A stretch of DNA of 59,655 bases, taken from positions 1-59,655 of the forward strand of contig JACQZF010000080.1 of assembly GCA_016213945.1 (NCBI GenBank), read 5' to 3'. Shown in pieces: positions 8,389 to 18,238 of the stretch (positions are counted from its first letter, which is position 1; each line of letters starts with the position of its first letter). The position numbers were made by a program, and so were the translations under genes. The notes under the pieces are model-generated. The model searched no databases. It was not told where the DNA came from and worked only from the letters and a program-made list of their open reading frames with translations. The DNA is from Nitrospirota bacterium. Its GTDB lineage: Bacteria > Nitrospirota > Thermodesulfovibrionia > UBA6902.

Positions 8389-9822
8389 GTGATCCAGGAC
8401 AAGCAACAGATTGTCTTCATTCAAAGGGCTCTTTGGGGCGGTGGAGCAGAAAAGGTAGTTTACGATATTGTTCATTCCATTGACAGGGAACGTTTTGAGC
8501 CGATAGTTGTGCATCTCTTTCAGCAAGAAGTCGTACCAATTTCTTATGACCCCTCAATTCCTGTCTATTGTGTGGAACAGGCCGTTAAGAGCTTAATGCT
8601 AAAGTCAACCACTCATCGCGAAACAGTGGCAGTCTCAGGAGCTTCACAAATGGTCCAAGCGATTCAATTTCTGAGGGGCTATGCGAAAGCAAAGAAAGCG
8701 CTGCATTATTTATATTTGCAAATGTGCCAAGCGTTCCGGTCACTCGGCCTTATTGTAAGAAATCTTTCAAGACAGAAAGAGATCCTTTCACCGACAAATG
8801 ACTGTACTTCCGAATCATCAAACAGCATGGATATATGCAGTGAGATTAACAGGATTGTTCAACCTATCGGAGACATTTTGCCTCAGACAATTGGATTACA
8901 CCGAATTTTGTCGTTATGCAGAGAGGATGCCATATTAGTTCCCGTAATGGAAGAGTCAACGGTACGTGTATGGTTCAAACAAATTTTTAAGCGGCATACT
9001 TATATAGCTTCGTTACACAGCATTGAATCGTTTAACCTGTCAATCATGTATCCCGATCTGCAGCGTCGCTCTGTTGAAGAATGGCTGTTTGCAAATGCCT
9101 GCGGGGAAGCTGCTTTTGTGATAACGCCTTCATATGGCTGCCGGGATGATTTAAGTAATAATTATGGAATATCACCTGATAATGTCAGAATAATTTCCAA
9201 CCCGGTTAATTGTAAAGCGATTCTCCAGAAGTCGCTTGAAGCTCCACCATTTGAGTTCCCGCGGCGAAAGACTATTTTTGTTCAGGTAGCGCGGCTTGAT
9301 CGCGACAAGAATCCCGGCTTACTTGTCGACGCTGTTCATTTGCTCAAAGCTCAGTATGAAGATTTTGTTGTCATCTGCCTTGGCAAAGGAGCCATGAGCA
9401 ACACCTTGTGCTCGGAAATATCTGATAGAGATTTGCAGGGTCACATAATCCTCTTAGGCGAAATACAAAATCCATATCCGTATATGGCCGCAGCCCGAGC
9501 GCTAATCTTAACATCTCATGTTGAGAGTTTCGGTCTGGTTTTGGTAGAAGCAATGCTATGTGGGGCCATCCCTATTTCAGTTGACTGCCCATGTGGCCCA
9601 CGCGAGATTCTTGATAACGGACAATATGGTCTGCTTGTTCCCCCTGATGATCCACAGGCCCTTGCGGACGCCATGCTGCGTATTGCAAATGACGACGTTC
9701 TCTACGATGAGTTGAGGACAAAAGGTCCGGCGCGGGCGCAGCAGTATGATGTAACCAAGGTGACCCGTGAGTGGGAATGCCTTTTTGACGATATTAAAAA
9801 TAAAGGAGCGTTGATGAGATGA
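8389..9822 (+). CDS. GT-B glycosyltransferase (family 4)
   Basis: 477 residues from GTG 8389, preceded at 8381 by a GGAGGG ribosome-binding site. RALWGGGAEKVVYDIV at the N-terminus is the classic acceptor-domain loop of GT4 enzymes. TIFVQVARLDRDKNPGLLVDAV and SHVESFGLVLVEAMLCGAIP form the donor domain with the E-x7-E motif, and GLLVPPDDPQALADAM follows. An insertion of about 90 residues between strands of the first Rossmann fold makes it longer than usual. It is coupled by an ATGA overlap to the next methyltransferase. Confidence 0.9.
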   Translation: MIQDKQQIVFIQRALWGGGAEKVVYDIVHSIDRERFEPIVVHLFQQEVVPISYDPSIPVYCVEQAVKSLMLKSTTHRETVAVSGASQMVQAIQFLRGYAKAKKALHYLYLQMCQAFRSLGLIVRNLSRQKEILSPTNDCTSESSNSMDICSEINRIVQPIGDILPQTIGLHRILSLCREDAILVPVMEESTVRVWFKQIFKRHTYIASLHSIESFNLSIMYPDLQRRSVEEWLFANACGEAAFVITPSYGCRDDLSNNYGISPDNVRIISNPVNCKAILQKSLEAPPFEFPRRKTIFVQVARLDRDKNPGLLVDAVHLLKAQYEDFVVICLGKGAMSNTLCSEISDRDLQGHIILLGEIQNPYPYMAAARALILTSHVESFGLVLVEAMLCGAIPISVDCPCGPREILDNGQYGLLVPPDDPQALADAMLRIANDDVLYDELRTKGPARAQQYDVTKVTREWECLFDDIKNKGALMR

Positions 9823-10823
9823 AGCAAATGGTTAAAGCAGGGATAGAACGTGTAATTGCCTTTTTAGTGAAAGCATTGATACGCAGATCCCCGGATAAGG
9901 CGGCTGAACTTGTTGCGGCCAGTTTGGAAAAACTTTCGGGAAATCCCACCCATGATATCTTTTACAAGCATGGGTTTCATCTGCTTCGTAAACATTTCTA
10001 TCTTCCTGTCCCGGATGAATCCGACATTTCGGAAAATTTCTGGAATACGCAAACCGAATTGGCTGGTTTGGAGATGAACGATCAAAGTGGACTTTACCTG
10101 CTTGAAAAAGTGTTTCCGCAGTACATGGAAGAATTTCGTTCCCGCTTCCCTGTTGACCGGACTGATGACCCTAAACAGTTCTATCTTATAAACGGCGGGT
10201 ATATGGCGGTTGATGCCCATGTGTACTATGCTTTCATGCGGCATCTTAAGCCGAAACGATTAATTGAAATAGGGATTGGTAATTCAACGATTCTCGCAGG
10301 CGCTGCAAATCTTCTGAACCAGGAGGAAACAGGCACGGCTGCCCATTTTACGGCCATTGACCCATATCCATGGAAAATACACCGAAAAGGCATTCCGGGC
10401 CTCTCTAACCTGATCGAGAAAAAAGTGCAGGATGTTGATTTGAGCGTCTTCACCTCTCTTGAGGCCGGGGATATACTCTTCATCGATTCTTCGCACGTTT
10501 TGCGGGAGGGAAATGATGTGCAGTATGAATACCTGGAAATTTTGCCACGGTTAGCACCTGGAGTACTCGTGCATATTCATGACATCAGTCTGCCAAGGCG
10601 CTATCCCCGTGTCTATTTCGAAAATCAGCTCTACTGGAATGAACAATATCTCCTCCAGGCTTTTCTCGCCTGTAACAACAGGTTTGAAGTAATCTGGCCC
10701 GGCAATTATATGATGCTCAAATACCCCGAAAGAGTGTGTGCGGTCTTTCCGGAATTTCATCTTATGCGCAAGCATTATCCTATGTCCGAACCATCAGCCT
10801 TCTGGATAAGAGCAATTAAATAA
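9819..10823 (+). CDS. Class I SAM methyltransferase (Methyltransf_24-like)
   Basis: 334 residues, overlapping the previous gene by ATGA. RLIEIGIGNSTILAG is SAM motif I, FTAIDPYPWKIHRKG matches motif II, and ILFIDSSHVLREGNDV followed by VHIHDISLPRRYP fits the acidic, metal-associated late motifs of the Methyltransf_24 group (related to TylF). The N-terminal 110 residues are a helical domain of unknown role. Substrate is unknown, but the position points to modification of the polysaccharide. Confidence 0.8.
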   Translation: MKQMVKAGIERVIAFLVKALIRRSPDKAAELVAASLEKLSGNPTHDIFYKHGFHLLRKHFYLPVPDESDISENFWNTQTELAGLEMNDQSGLYLLEKVFPQYMEEFRSRFPVDRTDDPKQFYLINGGYMAVDAHVYYAFMRHLKPKRLIEIGIGNSTILAGAANLLNQEETGTAAHFTAIDPYPWKIHRKGIPGLSNLIEKKVQDVDLSVFTSLEAGDILFIDSSHVLREGNDVQYEYLEILPRLAPGVLVHIHDISLPRRYPRVYFENQLYWNEQYLLQAFLACNNRFEVIWPGNYMMLKYPERVCAVFPEFHLMRKHYPMSEPSAFWIRAIK

Positions 10824-10897
10824 AAGGATACCCGGATTCTTCGCCGCAAGCAGCGAGTCAGCGAATATTAAAAAGATAAGGAGAGGATGATAACGGA

Positions 10898-11779
10898 ATG
10901 AAAAACGTGAGGGTTCTGGTTCTTGGCATAACCGGTATGCTTGGGCATACGCTTTTCAAGAAGTTTTTCTCAAGGGAAAATTGGGAGGTCTATGGCACAG
11001 CCAGAGGTTTGCATGGGCTTGATGAGTTTTTTGTAAAAGCTGAAAGAGAAAATATTATTGGCGGAGTGGATGTTGAAAATATTGACGCTATGGTGCGTGC
11101 TATTGGCACTATACGGCCTGATGTTTTGATCAACTGTGTAGGCATTATCAAACAGCTTCCAATAGCGAAAGATCCACTTACGTCAATTACAATAAACTCT
11201 CTGTTTCCTCACCGGCTTGCCCATATCTGTAACGCCGCCGGAGCGCGCATGATACATATCAGCACTGATTGTGTATTCTCCGGTCGAAAAGGCAATTATA
11301 CTGAAGACGATATATCAGACGCAGAAGATTTGTACGGCAGAACGAAGTATCTTGGTGAAGCGGCATATCCTCATTGCGTTACTTTGCGCACATCTATCAT
11401 AGGCCACGAATTGAAAGGCGGGCACGGATTGATTGACTGGTTCCTCGCGCAAAAGGAAAAAACTCGTGGCTATACACGGGCCATATACACCGGCTTTCCA
11501 ACTGTAGAAATAGCAAGGATTATCGAGGACTATGTCATTCCTAACAAGGAATTGAAGGGGCTCTACCAGGTCTCGTCAGATCCCATTTCCAAGTATGACC
11601 TGCTGCGGCTTGTAGCGGAACGCTACGGGAAAAACATCGACATAGAACCATACAATGATTTCTTTTGTGACAGGTCACTAAATTCAAAACTTTTTCGAAG
11701 CGTCAGCGGATATGCGCCGCCTTCATGGCCGGAACTGGTGGAGAGAATGCACAGACATTTTAAAGATAAGAGTAAATAA
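10898..11779 (+). CDS. RmlD-like NAD(P)-dependent sugar-nucleotide reductase
   Basis: 293 residues, with GGAGAGG 10 bases upstream of the ATG. LVLGITGMLGHTLF is the Rossmann GxxGxxG loop, HISTDCVFSGRKGNY is the characteristic RmlD segment, and YGRTKYLGE contains the YxxxK catalytic pair. It lies directly before a CapE/WbjB-type dehydratase and a WecB-type epimerase. In Vibrio cholerae O37 (WbvB-WbvR-WbvD) this gene type reduces the 4-keto intermediate to UDP-L-RhaNAc, which is then epimerised to UDP-L-QuiNAc. The CapF/WbjC reductase of the UDP-L-FucNAc pathway is longer and has a cupin tail that is missing here. Product stereochemistry is inferred. Confidence 0.85.
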   Translation: MKNVRVLVLGITGMLGHTLFKKFFSRENWEVYGTARGLHGLDEFFVKAERENIIGGVDVENIDAMVRAIGTIRPDVLINCVGIIKQLPIAKDPLTSITINSLFPHRLAHICNAAGARMIHISTDCVFSGRKGNYTEDDISDAEDLYGRTKYLGEAAYPHCVTLRTSIIGHELKGGHGLIDWFLAQKEKTRGYTRAIYTGFPTVEIARIIEDYVIPNKELKGLYQVSSDPISKYDLLRLVAERYGKNIDIEPYNDFFCDRSLNSKLFRSVSGYAPPSWPELVERMHRHFKDKSK

Positions 11780-11796
11780 AAAAAGGAGGGCAGTAA

Positions 11797-12861
11797 ATGT
11801 CGCTTTTTGGAAATAAAACAGTAGTTATAACCGGGGGCACCGGCTCCCTGGGTAAAGTTTTTACACGACGTCTTTTATCAGGAGATGCGGGACTGCCGAA
11901 AAAGATCATCATCTTTTCCAGGGACGAAGCCAAACAGCATTTCATGCGGGTGGAGTACCAGCAAAAGAAAAAGGTTACCGATGAAGTTATCTACCACAAT
12001 TTTGAGCAGCTTCTTGAGTTCAGAATTGGTGATGTTCGCAACTACGCCTCGGTTTGTTCAGTCTTAAAGAATGCGGACATCGTGGTTAACGGGGCTGCAC
12101 TGAAGCAGGTCCCATCCTGCGAGTATTTTCCATTCGAAGCAGTGCAAACAAACATTACCGGCGCGGAAAATATTGTACGGGCCATAAGAGAAAATGATCT
12201 AAAAGTAGAAACAGTTGTAGGGGTATCAACCGACAAGGCATGCAAACCTGTTAATGTCATGGGAATGAGCAAGGCTCTTCAGGAACGTATATTTATAGCA
12301 GCTAATATTAATAGTTCCTCGACGCGATTCATATGTGTTCGTTATGGCAATGTCCTCGCCTCAAGAGGGTCTGTAATCCCCCTTTTCCATGAGCAGATCA
12401 GAAACAACGGACCGTTGACGATTACAACCGAAGACATGACTCGTTTTCTGCTGCCGTTAGAGAAAGCAGTGGATACTGTTTTTGCCGCTGTGGCCGACGC
12501 TGCTCCCGGAGAAACTTTCGTTCCTTTGGTACCGGCAGCCCGTATGGTGGATGTAGCAAAAGCGCTGATTGGAGACCGGAACATTTCTACAGTTGTCACC
12601 GGGATTCGCCCTGGTGAAAAAGTGCATGAGATAATGGTTTCCGACGAGGAGGCATGGCGGACCTTTCAGAAAGGTGACTACTATGCAATCCAGCCCATGC
12701 TTCCGGAGCTGGCGCCTGAACAAAGAAGAGAAGCCTCTCTCAGGAAAGAATACAGTTCAGGCGATTCTCTCTTAACTCTGGATGAGACCCGGGAACTTCT
12801 GAAACGCCATAATCTGATGATTGACGGGGAAATAAAAGAAGAAGGTGAGTTCCTTAGATGA
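11797..12861 (+). CDS. UDP-GlcNAc 4,6-dehydratase/5-epimerase, CapE/WbjB/FnlA type
   Basis: 354 residues, with an AAAGGAGGG ribosome-binding site. VVITGGTGSLGKVF is the cofactor loop, AALKQVPSCEYFP and GVSTDKACKPVNVMGMSK contain the family's modified catalytic region (Met-Ser-Lys in place of Tyr-x-x-x-Lys, as in FlaA1/WbjB relatives), and RYGNVLASRGSVIP is family-typical. It converts UDP-GlcNAc to a 4-keto-6-deoxy-L-hexose nucleotide, the first step toward UDP-L-QuiNAc or UDP-L-FucNAc. It overlaps the 2-epimerase gene by four bases. Confidence 0.9.
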   Translation: MSLFGNKTVVITGGTGSLGKVFTRRLLSGDAGLPKKIIIFSRDEAKQHFMRVEYQQKKKVTDEVIYHNFEQLLEFRIGDVRNYASVCSVLKNADIVVNGAALKQVPSCEYFPFEAVQTNITGAENIVRAIRENDLKVETVVGVSTDKACKPVNVMGMSKALQERIFIAANINSSSTRFICVRYGNVLASRGSVIPLFHEQIRNNGPLTITTEDMTRFLLPLEKAVDTVFAAVADAAPGETFVPLVPAARMVDVAKALIGDRNISTVVTGIRPGEKVHEIMVSDEEAWRTFQKGDYYAIQPMLPELAPEQRREASLRKEYSSGDSLLTLDETRELLKRHNLMIDGEIKEEGEFLR

Positions 12862-13940
12862 AGATAATGACAATCCTCGGTACACGTCCTGAGATTATCC
12901 GCCTGAGCCGCATCATCCCCCGGCTTGACGTACTTTGCAATCATGTACTGGTTTATACCGGACAAAACTACGACCGGACTCTTTCCGACATCTTCTTTGA
13001 GGAGATGGGAGTGCGCAAGCCAGATTATCTGCTGGAGTGCAAAGGGAAGACACTTATGGAGCAACTGGGTAAGATCCTTGTGGAATGCGAACGGGTAATT
13101 CAACAAGAGAAGCCCTCACGGCTGCTGCTTCTCGGAGATACCAACAGCGCATTATCAGCTATTGTAGCCAAGAGAATGGGTATCCCTGTTTACCATATGG
13201 AAGCCGGCAACCGTTGCTATGACGATCGGGTGCCTGAAGAGGTGAACAGAAGGATCATCGATCACTCAAGCGATATTCTCATGCCTTACACTGAACGAAG
13301 CCGGGCGAATCTTTTAAGGGAGGGAATAGCAGGTAATCGCATATATGTCATCGGAAATCCCATTAAAGAAGTGCTTGATTATTATTCTAAAAAAATAGAC
13401 TCCAGCAGAGTGCTTCAAAAACTCGGACTTGAAGCCGGTAAATATTTTCTGGTTACCCTGCACCGTGCCGAGAATGTTGATGTTGAAAGCCGTCTGTCGA
13501 GATTTATTGATGCCTTTCATCTTTTGCATAGGGAGTATAGTGTTCCGGTAGTGTGCAGTCTTCATCCCCGGACACGCTCCCAGCTTGAGCGGCATGGCAA
13601 GGTAATGGAGGGTGGCGGGGTACGCGCTATCGAGCCTCTTGGACTGTTTGATTTCATACATCTGGAGCAACGGGCTTTATGCGTGCTGACCGACTCAGGG
13701 ACCGTTCAGGAAGAAACCTGTATTTTCAAAGTGCCAAATGTTACGTTACGCGATGTCACAGAGCGGCCTGAAACAGTGGAAGTTGGGAGCAACATGCTCA
13801 GCGGGGCCGAGCCTCAGACGGTGCTCTCCTGTGTCCGAACGGTTTTAATGAACAGGCCCTGCCAATGGAATCCTCCTCTTGAGTACCTCGTCCCAGACGT
13901 GAGCACGGCGGTAGTCAAGATAGTATTGGGATACAGGTAA
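12858..13940 (+). CDS. UDP-N-acetylglucosamine 2-epimerase-like (WecB/WbjD/CapG family)
   Basis: 360 residues, non-hydrolysing 2-epimerase fold. MTILGTRPEIIRLSRII at the N-terminus, VYTGQNYDRTLSDIFFEEM, HMEAGNRCYDDRVPEEVNRR and LTDSGTVQEE are the diagnostic WecB motifs (GTRPE, E-G, H-DxxxPEExNR and DSGgxQEE). In this three-gene operon it most likely acts last and inverts C2 of the 6-deoxy-L-hexose nucleotide (as WbvD, WbjD and CapG do), rather than making UDP-ManNAc. Confidence 0.9.
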   Translation: MKIMTILGTRPEIIRLSRIIPRLDVLCNHVLVYTGQNYDRTLSDIFFEEMGVRKPDYLLECKGKTLMEQLGKILVECERVIQQEKPSRLLLLGDTNSALSAIVAKRMGIPVYHMEAGNRCYDDRVPEEVNRRIIDHSSDILMPYTERSRANLLREGIAGNRIYVIGNPIKEVLDYYSKKIDSSRVLQKLGLEAGKYFLVTLHRAENVDVESRLSRFIDAFHLLHREYSVPVVCSLHPRTRSQLERHGKVMEGGGVRAIEPLGLFDFIHLEQRALCVLTDSGTVQEETCIFKVPNVTLRDVTERPETVEVGSNMLSGAEPQTVLSCVRTVLMNRPCQWNPPLEYLVPDVSTAVVKIVLGYR

Positions 13941-13978
13941 AAGCCGATTTATTATATGGTTTGTCCTGATAATATGAA

Positions 13979-14227
13979 ATGAACACGGAAAAAACAGGGA
14001 AAAAAACATTTATTTTCGAGTTGGCTGTCAGTGCCTGGATTGTGCTCCATCTTTTCTTCTGGTTTGTGTTGAACGGATACCCGGATTTGTCTTTTAAGAA
14101 CCAGTTGCCTTTTTTTATGCACAGTACAGTTGAAAAAGCACACGACACTATATGGCCGTATGTCTGGAGGCCGTATATTTGGAGCGAAAACTCAATTAAA
14201 GAGAATAAAGACGAAAAAAAGAAGTAG
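13979..14227 (+). CDS. Small predicted membrane protein
   Basis: 82 residues, no recognised family. One strongly hydrophobic segment (about residues 13-31) is followed by a Trp/Tyr-rich stretch (TIWPYVWRPYIW) and a Lys/Glu-rich tail. It lies 38 bases after the epimerase gene and 6 bases before a large membrane protein on the same strand, consistent with an operon member. No clear ribosome-binding site is visible. It could be an accessory subunit of the following membrane protein; the coding status is likely but not certain. Confidence 0.5.
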   Translation: MNTEKTGKKTFIFELAVSAWIVLHLFFWFVLNGYPDLSFKNQLPFFMHSTVEKAHDTIWPYVWRPYIWSENSIKENKDEKKK

Positions 14228-14233
14228 GATATT

Positions 14234-16141
14234 GTGACCATCATTTTTTATACTTTATTTTATACATTTTCCTGTTTCTGTTTTGGAGTCCTTATTCTCA
14301 GGATTTTTCGCTTACAAGCATGGCGTACTTCTTCGGCACAGTTGTCAACAAGTTTTCTCCTGGGACAAGGGGTGCTGTCAAGTATTTGGATTTTCCTGGG
14401 GCTGTCCTCATTATTTAAGGTTTCTTTCATTATGACCATATTGGTGGCTGCTGTGGCAGGCGGCATATTTTTTATTTCGGATGTTCAGAATCATATTAAA
14501 AATCTACTGCAACACATTAAAGAATCGCCAATTGCCTGGAAACTTCTTTGGCTTTTAACTGCAGTATTGATCGTTCTTTTCGGCATAAAATCCATCGCTG
14601 CCCCGCCAACAGGTGACGCAGAGGCTTTTTATATGGTGCTTCCAAAAATAATGGCGAGTGCGGAAAGGCTTATGCCACAGCCAAATTATTATGAATTCAG
14701 TCAAATCGGTCTTTTTGGAGAAATGCATTATGCAGCTCTCATGGCACTTTCATCTCAGCAAGCTGCTAAGTTATTTTCATGGATTACAGCTCTTGCGCTT
14801 GCCGCCATCCTGATAGCCTTATGCGATGAGGCGGGGATTCGTCACAGGGGGAAAATAGCTGCCTTGATTATGTTGTTCTCGTCAAGCACATTCACCAATT
14901 ATATATTTGATGGGAAGGTAGATGTTTTTGGTGGGGCGCTTGGCTTGGCAGCTTATTTATGGGCACTGAAAGCGGGAGAAGAGCAACGTCCCGGCGCTTA
15001 TGCTTTGGCAGGTCTATTTACCGGATTTGCGGCAATTTCCAAATTTTCCAACATCCCCGTTGTCATTCCCGGTGTACTTCTCCTAATGATTTGGCCCCAT
15101 GGGAGCATTTCAAAAACATGGGACCAACATCCCTATCGAAAACTTATGGCCGCACTTATGTTGTTTGGATTCTGTGCATTCCTGTCAATGCTACCTCATT
15201 TTATTAAAAATTATTTGTTATACGGAGAGCCGTTTGCACCGTTTCTGTTTTTGAAGGGAGTCGGTAATCATTGGACAGATCAAGTCTGGTTCTCGCCGGA
15301 GACTGCAAAGTATATACTGAAAACGTATCCCTTTGCCCTTGTTTTCGGCCAATATCCTATGCAGGGGGGGAATATTTCAGCTCTGGTTTTGGCTTTTCTT
15401 CCTATCGGGATGTTCTTGGGCCGTAATCTTCCGTTGCCGGAATATCGTCGGATCTTCAGGATAACCATAGCTGCTTTTACAGGCGTTGTGACCTGGATTA
15501 TCGTTCGTCCTGCTGTCATATCTCCGAGATATATTTTGGCAACCCTTCTTCTTTTTATTCCAATGGCAGCGACTGGTATTGAGCGGTTGTTTCTGTACAC
15601 AAGCCGTTACAGGTTACTTAAGGGTGTAACTTATGGGGGATTATTGTTCGTGCTTGTCTGCTCTATCTTTCAGAGTAATTTCTTAATAAGAAAATTTAGC
15701 GATTCACTCTCCGGTAACATTGACCACTGGAAAGAATCCGGTTATTGCGGTATGTTATCATTGGTGAATGAAAAAACTGTGCCGGGAGACCGGGTGTTTC
15801 TTGCAGGATACTATGCGCAATGTCTCAGGCCGGATTTGCTGCAGTGTATGAACGGGAATGAAGATGCGAGCCTGTATGATATGACTCTTAAGGATAACTA
15901 TTGGGAACGCATGTACCAAAGAGGGTTTATTTACGTCTTAGTGCAGAAAGCTTCGCATGCATGGATACTGCCGTATCTTAGCGATGCTACAATTCCGGAT
16001 GGGTTGGACATCATCCGGATATATGACGAACCCGGCTACATCTTATATAAGATGACTCTTCGAAATAATAGTAGATTGCCCATGTATACTTGCAGACAAG
16101 GGAATACCCCGGCATGGGAAGTAGTAAAATTTAAAAACTGA
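14234..16141 (+). CDS. Multi-spanning membrane protein, GT-C (GT39/ArnT-like) glycosyltransferase
   Basis: 635 residues from GTG 14234. About ten or more hydrophobic segments cover residues 1-480. The first long loop contains [18 protein letters not shown], whose acidic pair fits the catalytic first-loop motif of GT-C enzymes that use lipid-phosphate sugars. A soluble domain of about 130 residues ends the protein. A Wzy-like polymerase is the main alternative. It would act at the periplasmic face of the inner membrane on the lipid-linked polysaccharide. Confidence 0.6.
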   Translation: MTIIFYTLFYTFSCFCFGVLILRIFRLQAWRTSSAQLSTSFLLGQGVLSSIWIFLGLSSLFKVSFIMTILVAAVAGGIFFISDVQNHIKNLLQHIKESPIAWKLLWLLTAVLIVLFGIKSIAAPPTGDAEAFYMVLPKIMASAERLMPQPNYYEFSQIGLFGEMHYAALMALSSQQAAKLFSWITALALAAILIALCDEAGIRHRGKIAALIMLFSSSTFTNYIFDGKVDVFGGALGLAAYLWALKAGEEQRPGAYALAGLFTGFAAISKFSNIPVVIPGVLLLMIWPHGSISKTWDQHPYRKLMAALMLFGFCAFLSMLPHFIKNYLLYGEPFAPFLFLKGVGNHWTDQVWFSPETAKYILKTYPFALVFGQYPMQGGNISALVLAFLPIGMFLGRNLPLPEYRRIFRITIAAFTGVVTWIIVRPAVISPRYILATLLLFIPMAATGIERLFLYTSRYRLLKGVTYGGLLFVLVCSIFQSNFLIRKFSDSLSGNIDHWKESGYCGMLSLVNEKTVPGDRVFLAGYYAQCLRPDLLQCMNGNEDASLYDMTLKDNYWERMYQRGFIYVLVQKASHAWILPYLSDATIPDGLDIIRIYDEPGYILYKMTLRNNSRLPMYTCRQGNTPAWEVVKFKN

Positions 16142-16167
16142 CAAATATTACAACGAAAGGTAATGCT

Positions 16168-17127
16168 ATGATACGCAACAAGAACATTTTCATTACAGGA
16201 GGCGCGGGCTTCATAGGCTCGACATTAGCTTCCCGCCTTTGCAAGGACAACAAGATCGTGTTGTTTGACAATCTTGTGAGAAATACGCTAAAGCATACAT
16301 CCCTTCAAGGTAATGAATCCATAACACTAATACAGGGCGATGTTTTGGATTACCAGGCGGTCAGAGATGCAATGGCGGGCGCCGATATCGTAGTCCATGC
16401 CGCAGCTATAGCCGGAATCGATACCGTCATAAAAAATCCTGTCACCACCATGGAAGTTAACATGATCGGAACGGCAAATGTCCTTAGGGCTGCAAAAGAG
16501 AACAAAGTACAAGACCGTTTTCTGGATTTTTCCACTTCTGAAGTCTTTGGCTCTATGGCGTACCGTGTGACCGAAGACATGAATGCAGTCTCAGGCTCGG
16601 CAGGTGAGGCGCGCTGGGTATATGCAGTAAGCAAGCTCGCCGGGGAGCATCTCACTCATGCGTATTTTAAACAGTACGGACTGCCAGTTGTGACAATCAG
16701 GCCTTTCAACATTTACGGGCCCGGTCAAACTGGTGAAGGCGCTATTCAGATTTTTATAAGGCGTGCCCTCACTAATGAAGATATATATATTTATGGAGAC
16801 GGTACACAGATCCGGGCATGGTGCTATATCGAGGACATGGTTGACGGGCTGCTGCGTGCAATAGAACGTCCTAATGCCGTAGGGCAATCCTTCAATATCG
16901 GGAATTCACGTGCTGTAACGACAATCTTTGGCCTTGCGGAAACCGTTTGTCGCGTATTAAATTCCAGCTCAAGAATAATCTTTAAGGAGCCCCTGTCTTC
17001 AGACATAGAACTGCGAATTCCGGAAACGAAGAAGGCTTATAATGTCTTGGGGTTCAAGGCAAATATTGACCTTGAGGAAGGCATTCTGGCTACGGCTCAG
17101 TGGTACAGGGAGAACAGTATTGATTAA
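16168..17127 (+). CDS. NAD-dependent sugar-nucleotide epimerase/dehydratase
   Basis: 319 residues, with GAAAGG upstream of the [19 protein letters not shown] is the NAD loop, [10 protein letters not shown] and [11 protein letters not shown] follow, and [11 protein letters not shown] has the YxxxK catalytic pair of extended SDR enzymes. [10 protein letters not shown] is typical of UDP-glucose epimerase and dTDP-glucose dehydratase relatives. The next genes encode a PLP aminotransferase and a beta-helix acyltransferase, so this enzyme probably makes the keto-sugar nucleotide that is then aminated. Confidence 0.85.
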   Translation: MIRNKNIFITGGAGFIGSTLASRLCKDNKIVLFDNLVRNTLKHTSLQGNESITLIQGDVLDYQAVRDAMAGADIVVHAAAIAGIDTVIKNPVTTMEVNMIGTANVLRAAKENKVQDRFLDFSTSEVFGSMAYRVTEDMNAVSGSAGEARWVYAVSKLAGEHLTHAYFKQYGLPVVTIRPFNIYGPGQTGEGAIQIFIRRALTNEDIYIYGDGTQIRAWCYIEDMVDGLLRAIERPNAVGQSFNIGNSRAVTTIFGLAETVCRVLNSSSRIIFKEPLSSDIELRIPETKKAYNVLGFKANIDLEEGILATAQWYRENSID

Positions 17128-18229
17128 GCTCGCCTCTCCGGATATAAGGAGTGAGGATATCGGGAGAGCCGTCGCTGTTCTTCAGAGCGGACAGCTTGTG
17201 CAAGGGGAAAACGTGGCAGCATTCGAAGAGGCGCTCGGTTCTTTTACAGGTATTGAACACTGTGCTGTTGTCTCCTCAGGGACCGCAGCTCTTCATCTGG
17301 CATTGCTCGCACTTGGTATCAGGCAGGGCGATACCGTTATTGTTCCCGCATTTACTTTCCCTGCAACTGCCAATGTTGTGGAAAACATAGGCGCGCAAGT
17401 ACTTTTATGTGATGTTGATCCTGACTCATATGTAGTGACCACCGACGCAGTTGAAGAAATAATTATAAACAACAGGGACAAGCATATAACTGCTATCATG
17501 GTGGTGCATGAATTCGGTTATCCTGCAGATATCAGGGCTATTCAGAAAATTGCACAGTCAAACGGCTTGAGACTGATTGAAGATGCGGCCTGCGCACTCG
17601 GCACATTTTCAGGCGGATATCATGTGGGCCACTACAGCGATGCAGCCTGTTTTTCCTTCCACCCCCGCAAGGCCATCACAACAGGCGAAGGCGGAGCGGT
17701 GATTTCAAATGATAAAGAAATTATTGAAAGGATAAATGTTCTAAGGAATCACGGGATCATCGTCAGAGAAGGCGAAATGGACTTCATTGATGCCGGGCTC
17801 AACTACCGCATGACCGATTTTCAGGCTGCACTGGGGATAGGGCAAATTGAAAGATTCTCCCCAGAAGTGGAAAGACGCAGATACCTTGCCGGACTCTACC
17901 ATGAGCACCTGAAACATCAGAAGTCTGTGCGCCTGCCTCGGTTAGTTGATGGACATGCCTGGCAGAGTTTTATGGTTGTTCTGGAGGAAACGGTCTTGCG
18001 TGATCTTGTTATAGAAAAACTCTTCAATGCCGGCATTCAGACCAATATCGGGGCACAGGCGCTTAACTGCCTTTCGTACTATGCCAGGAAATATGGAGTG
18101 AATGCAAACTCCTGTCCCGTTGCTTCAAATCTATACAAGCACGGCTTGGTTCTGCCGCTATACGGAAAGCTGCGCAACGATGATATAGAGATAATCTGTG
18201 GGAAAATATGTAGCATCATCGGAGAATAA
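17120..18229 (+). CDS. DegT/DnrJ/EryC1/StrS-family PLP-dependent sugar aminotransferase
   Basis: About 369 residues from TTG 17120, which overlaps the end of the epimerase gene and has CAGGGAGAA upstream; the longer upstream frame is internal to that gene. [14 protein letters not shown] binds the PLP phosphate, [12 protein letters not shown] supplies the Asp contacting the pyridine nitrogen, and [13 protein letters not shown] carries the Schiff-base Lys. It aminates a keto-sugar nucleotide using glutamate. Together with the SDR enzyme before it and the acyltransferase after it, it makes an N-acylated amino sugar. Confidence 0.9.
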   Translation: MIKLASPDIRSEDIGRAVAVLQSGQLVQGENVAAFEEALGSFTGIEHCAVVSSGTAALHLALLALGIRQGDTVIVPAFTFPATANVVENIGAQVLLCDVDPDSYVVTTDAVEEIIINNRDKHITAIMVVHEFGYPADIRAIQKIAQSNGLRLIEDAACALGTFSGGYHVGHYSDAACFSFHPRKAITTGEGGAVISNDKEIIERINVLRNHGIIVREGEMDFIDAGLNYRMTDFQAALGIGQIERFSPEVERRRYLAGLYHEHLKHQKSVRLPRLVDGHAWQSFMVVLEETVLRDLVIEKLFNAGIQTNIGAQALNCLSYYARKYGVNANSCPVASNLYKHGLVLPLYGKLRNDDIEIICGKICSIIGE

Positions 18230-18238
18230 CAAGTTACA

